64,000 bases of DNA, taken from the NCBI GenBank assembly GCA_009193035.1, contig SWDT01000061.1, positions 248,001 to 312,000 of the forward strand, read 5' to 3'. A program made the translations under genes and the position numbers. This document shows, piece by piece, positions 62,267 to 64,000 of this stretch (position 1 is the stretch's first letter; each line of letters begins with the position of its first letter). Below the pieces are notes generated by a model that was not told the DNA's origin, searched no databases, and saw nothing but the letters and a program-made list of their open reading frames with translations. Source of the stretch: Halicephalobus mephisto (Eukaryota; Nematoda; Chromadorea; Rhabditida; Panagrolaimidae).

Positions 62267-64000
62267 ATGCCTCGTATCGCCGTCGGCGCCTTGAGGGTGT
62301 TTCCCGTCGTGCCGATTCCTTCTGTCCGGAGTTACCTCACCTTCAGCATGTTCCTGTTCGTTAGTGGATTCTACTATTACTACCGTATTCTGAAAAGCTC
62401 CAATATTGCGGTGAGTTCGGATTTAATCAATAATTGCCTGTCTTTGATCCTTTTTTGCGTTATTATTTCGTTATCACGTGCTTTTTCCAGGCCCCTTTCT
62501 TTTCCGGTAATGTTGTGCATGAAAACGAAGAAGATGCACCTGTGCCGATGACGTTTGCCGTTTTAAAGGAGTTGATTTCCAAACACCCTTTATTACTCTA
62601 TGTAAGTTTTCGACGATTTTTGTTTTTTGTAAATCGGTTCCAGGTATTGCTCAACACTTTTTGTGCTTTTATTGTTTTCGTCGGAAAAGTCTTGACTGAT
62701 TTAATTATCGGTCCTACGACTGCTCAGGTATACTTGCGAATTATGGAAATGGAAACCAATGCACTTTTTAGGAGGACGAAGCGTTAAAAACTACTTACAG
62801 AAATGCCGTTCAGTGCAAATTGTCCTACACGATTTTTCTATCTAGTGTGTCGATTATCGAAGATTTCCTCAGTTGGATGCCTTGGATCCTGGCTACACTG
62901 GCTGTGACTACACTTCTGGATCTGATGGATTTGAGAATAGCCAATCCACAACATAATACTTCTAACAGAACGACCAGAGGAAAGTACCTTCTTGCTTCGA
63001 TTGGAAGTTTGATTCTGTCATGCGGCGTTTTCTCGTACTTGTTTTGGGCCGGTGAAGCTATCGAGTACGAATTCAAAATGCTGATGATCACAGACGTAAG
63101 TCCTAACTCTCTACATGCCTCTATGCCGTATTTTCAGAGTTTGGTGATTGCCATCCATGCAGTTAACGTGATTCATAAGATTGCAATGGCCATTTCCCGA
63201 CCGTCTTCCGACAACATTTCTCATTATGTGTCTTTGTTCCATACTATTACGACCGATATTCTGGACTTTTACACAGCTTACCATGTTTACTTGTATTCTC
63301 GGACTTGGCAAACAATTTCGTGTATCGTTATGGTTATGCAGTTCAAAATGCTCCTTGTGTCCTTGGCGGAAACGATTAGAAAGCATATCCGGCATCAACG
63401 AATCGTCAATCATATCAACATGTGTTATCCCGAAGCCAGTAAGGAGGATCTTTTAAAACAAGATTCATGTACGATTTGCTGGGAACCTATGGAAAAAGCG
63501 AGAAAACTTCCGTGTGGACATTGTTTCCACGAGATTTGTCTTCGTCGATGGCTTCAACATGATTCTAGTTGTGCTGTTTGTCGAGATACACTTTCATTAC
63601 ATTTAAGCCAAGTTCTTCGAGATGACACTAATGGTGATGACGAAATAGGCGCTGCTGCTCTTATCGGGATGGAAATGATGAGATTTCTTCGGTGGTTTCA
63701 TAGAGTTAATTTTCCGCCAAATGTTGCATTATCACCGACACAAATTCAATCAATGACAGATCAAATTGCTAATGTATTTCCGCAATTTTCAAGAAATTCC
63801 ATAACAAATGCTGTTAGAATGACAGGTTCTGTTGATCAAGCGGTGAATTATTTATTAGAAAATGGAAATAATGGTCCTGATGAAGGTAGAGCTATGGCTG
63901 TTGTTAATGATGCAAATTTTTCTGATGATTCAGAAAGTGAAGGAAATGAAGTAATAAATAATGTTCTTGATGCTGCTGTTGCTGCTTTTTCGAATCAACA
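62267..64000 (+). CDS. hrdl-1: AMFR/gp78-like ER ubiquitin ligase (5' part; runs off the window)
   Basis: Exons 62267-62410, 62491-62601, 62644-62727, 62772-63095 and 63138 to beyond 64000, at least 507 residues. Several membrane spans (YLTFSMFLFVSGFYYYY, NTFCAFIVFVGKVLTDLIIG, MPWILATLAVTTLLDLMDL, LLASIGSLILSCGVFSYLF) precede a RING-H2 finger: CTICWEPMEKARKLPCGHCF then HEICLRRWLQHDSSCAVC, giving C3H2C3 ligands. A CUE domain follows (MTDQIANVFPQFSRNSITNA, then VDQAVNYLLENG), and acidic residues lead to the edge. gp78/HRD1-type ligases ubiquitinate ER-associated degradation clients. Intron 3 is only 44 bp. The part with the p97-binding and E2-binding segments, if present, is beyond the window. 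Confidence 0.92.

Noticed and set aside
62772..62870. Frameshift in AMFR-like exon 4
   Set aside because: On recounting the A-run at 62786-62790 (five A) the frame is continuous (EDEALKTTYRNAVQ), so no error is needed.

Overview
This is nuclear DNA of a nematode. The evidence is intron-split genes with short phase-consistent introns and TTTCAG or TTTTAG acceptors, acceptors placed just before start codons as in spliced-leader trans-splicing, an Srh-type chemoreceptor, a 20-base perfect match to the SL1 spliced leader, and metazoan genes at rhabditid-like density. Introns and spacers are very AT-rich and full of tandem and dispersed repeats. The species cannot be named from the sequence. Several of the genes (fhod-1, eif-2gamma, jph-1, ran-4/NTF2, hrdl-1) lie, as I recall, on C. 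elegans chromosome I, so the window may belong to the same ancestral chromosome element.

Layout. 1-12.4 kb: end of a VWA-like membrane protein gene, SMNDC1/SPF30 (-), PCID2 (+) with an FG-rich N-terminus, an RSPH3-like gene (+), and a long secreted repeat-rich protein (-). 12.5-24.2 kb: a duplicated piece of a formin exon, a LINE reverse-transcriptase tail, an SL1-like 20-mer, and then the FHOD-type formin gene (-), which I could resolve into nine exons. 24.2-35.9 kb: a gene-poor stretch of satellites and AT-rich DNA with a few GC-richer islands I cannot assign. 35.9-45.5 kb: HMGA-like AT-hook protein (-), mitochondrial ribosome recycling factor (+), equilibrative nucleoside transporter (+), CSN7-like (-), WAC-like (+), MIX23/CCDC58 (-). 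46.4-51.8 kb: Srh-like chemoreceptor (+), TULIP/BPI-like gene (-, possibly damaged), eIF2-gamma (+). 51.8-64 kb: an unassigned spacer, junctophilin (+), TMEM208 (-), NTF2 (-), and the 5' part of an AMFR/gp78-HRD-like ubiquitin ligase (+).

Most genes are housekeeping: splicing, mRNA export, translation initiation, mitochondrial translation, nuclear transport and ER protein insertion or degradation. FHOD and junctophilin are muscle-linked (sarcomere/dense body actin; junctional membrane). Divergent neighbours share short spacers (SMNDC1/PCID2, HMGA/MRRF, CSN7/WAC, NTF2/AMFR), and NTF2-TMEM208 looks like a two-gene operon.

Most surprising items: a radial-spoke RSPH3 homolog in an animal group without motile cilia; a near-identical second copy of FHOD exon 2 with intact splice sites about 10.6 kb away; a fused 20-base SL1 match not in an SL RNA gene; a 12-bp repeat expansion inside a chemoreceptor membrane segment; a 47-bp triplication in the TULIP gene; and a junctophilin whose terminal exons allow a form without its membrane anchor.
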